12,933 bases of DNA, from positions 1-12,933 of the forward strand of contig JALSPX010000116.1 of assembly GCA_026985755.1 (NCBI GenBank). The letters are read 5' to 3'. A model generated the notes under the pieces. That model was not told the DNA's origin. It saw only the letters and a program-made list of their open reading frames with translations, and searched no databases. The position numbers and the translations under genes were made by a program. The stretch comes from Sulfurovum sp. (lineage in GTDB: Bacteria; Campylobacterota; Campylobacteria; Campylobacterales; Sulfurovaceae). Positions 12,605 through 12,933 of the stretch are shown one piece after another; the stretch's first letter is position 1; the number at the start of each line of letters is the position of its first letter.

Positions 12605-12933
12605 TTGTCTGATTTATTTGAAAACAATGAAAACACACAACCCATACTTATAGAAGATAGTATGAAGTCTAGTTATCTTGACTACTCTATGTCCGTTATC
12701 GTGGGGCGTGCCTTACCAGATGCACGTGATGGACTCAAGCCTGTGCATAGAAGAATTCTCTATGCGATGGAAGATTTAAATCTCTCTCATCGTGCAGCGT
12801 ATAAAAAGTCTGCACGTATTGTCGGGGATGTTATCGGTAAGTATCACCCGCATGGTGATAACTCTGTCTATGATGCCCTCGTACGTATGGCACAAGACTT
12901 CTCTATGCAGGCTCCGCTTGTGGATGGGCAAGG
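12605..12933 (+). CDS. gyrA: DNA gyrase subunit A, N-terminal part (runs off right edge)
   Basis: GyrA cuts and rejoins DNA as part of the A2B2 gyrase that introduces negative supercoils. The first 109 codons are present: ILIEDSMKSSYLDYSMSVIV, GRALPDARDGLKPVHRRILY, AYKKSARIVGDVIGKYHPHG and DNSVYDALVRMAQDFSMQ. The start is TTG 12605, with AAGGAAG at 12594-12600, 4 nt upstream; the residue is read as Met. In the quinolone-determining region the position of E. coli Ser83 is Asn86, followed by Ser87 and the conserved Asp90. Asn at this position is also the normal residue in Helicobacter pylori. The catalytic tyrosine lies beyond the window. The upstream spacer holds the terminator-like hairpins. 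Confidence 0.98.
   Translation, partial: MSDLFENNENTQPILIEDSMKSSYLDYSMSVIVGRALPDARDGLKPVHRRILYAMEDLNLSHRAAYKKSARIVGDVIGKYHPHGDNSVYDALVRMAQDFSMQAPLVDGQ

Overview
The window looks like a chromosomal segment of a Campylobacterota (epsilonproteobacterial) genome, probably a Sulfurovum/Sulfurimonas-type organism. The phylum is inferred from the GyrA quinolone-region sequence HPHGDNSVYDALVRMAQDFS, the YebC N-terminus beginning MGRAFEYRKAAK, a short ExbB of 146 residues, AT-rich spacers with TATAAT -10 boxes and no clear -35 boxes, and moderate-to-low G+C. No genus call can be proven from the sequence alone.

Layout. 1-2041 (minus): the 680-residue N-terminal part of an exported RHS/YD-repeat protein that runs off the left edge. 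It has a signal peptide and a cysteine-rich triple repeat ahead of the RHS core. 2118-2690 (minus): a class II aldolase/adducin-fold protein that has lost all three metal-binding histidines. Both minus-strand genes carry a 7-bp (AAATTAG-type) tandem array just upstream of the -10 box. 2793-7092 (plus): a tight cluster of rsmH, a small FtsL-like membrane protein, and an RND-family transporter without an adaptor. 7137-7874 (minus): yebC. 7987-8748 (minus): a lipoprotein with YD-like repeats, bounded by two copies of a 32-bp promoter-bearing direct repeat. 8840-10279 (plus): selO, a protein adenylyltransferase. 10531-11086 (plus): a ribbon-helix-helix antitoxin and a MazF-like toxin, preceded by a strong promoter and a leader holding a ~164-bp imperfect fold-back. 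11097-11414 (plus): a thioredoxin-like protein. 11436-12365 (minus): exbB and exbD with an unusual 111-nt hairpin-rich spacer. 12605-12933 (plus): the start of gyrA.

How it fits together. rsmH and the FtsL-like gene form the conserved start of a division/cell-wall type cluster, to which an RND transporter gene is attached. exbB-exbD energise outer-membrane transport, but no tonB lies next to them here. The RHS protein, the lipoprotein, the toxin-antitoxin pair and the repeats around them are the accessory part; rsmH, yebC and gyrA are housekeeping.

Most unusual items: the fold-back leader of the toxin-antitoxin operon; the duplicated promoter repeat around the lipoprotein gene; the paired heptamer arrays at matching promoter positions; and a bidirectional terminator-like structure between two divergent genes (exbB and gyrA), where no terminator is needed. 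No tRNA, rRNA, CRISPR array or insertion sequence was seen.
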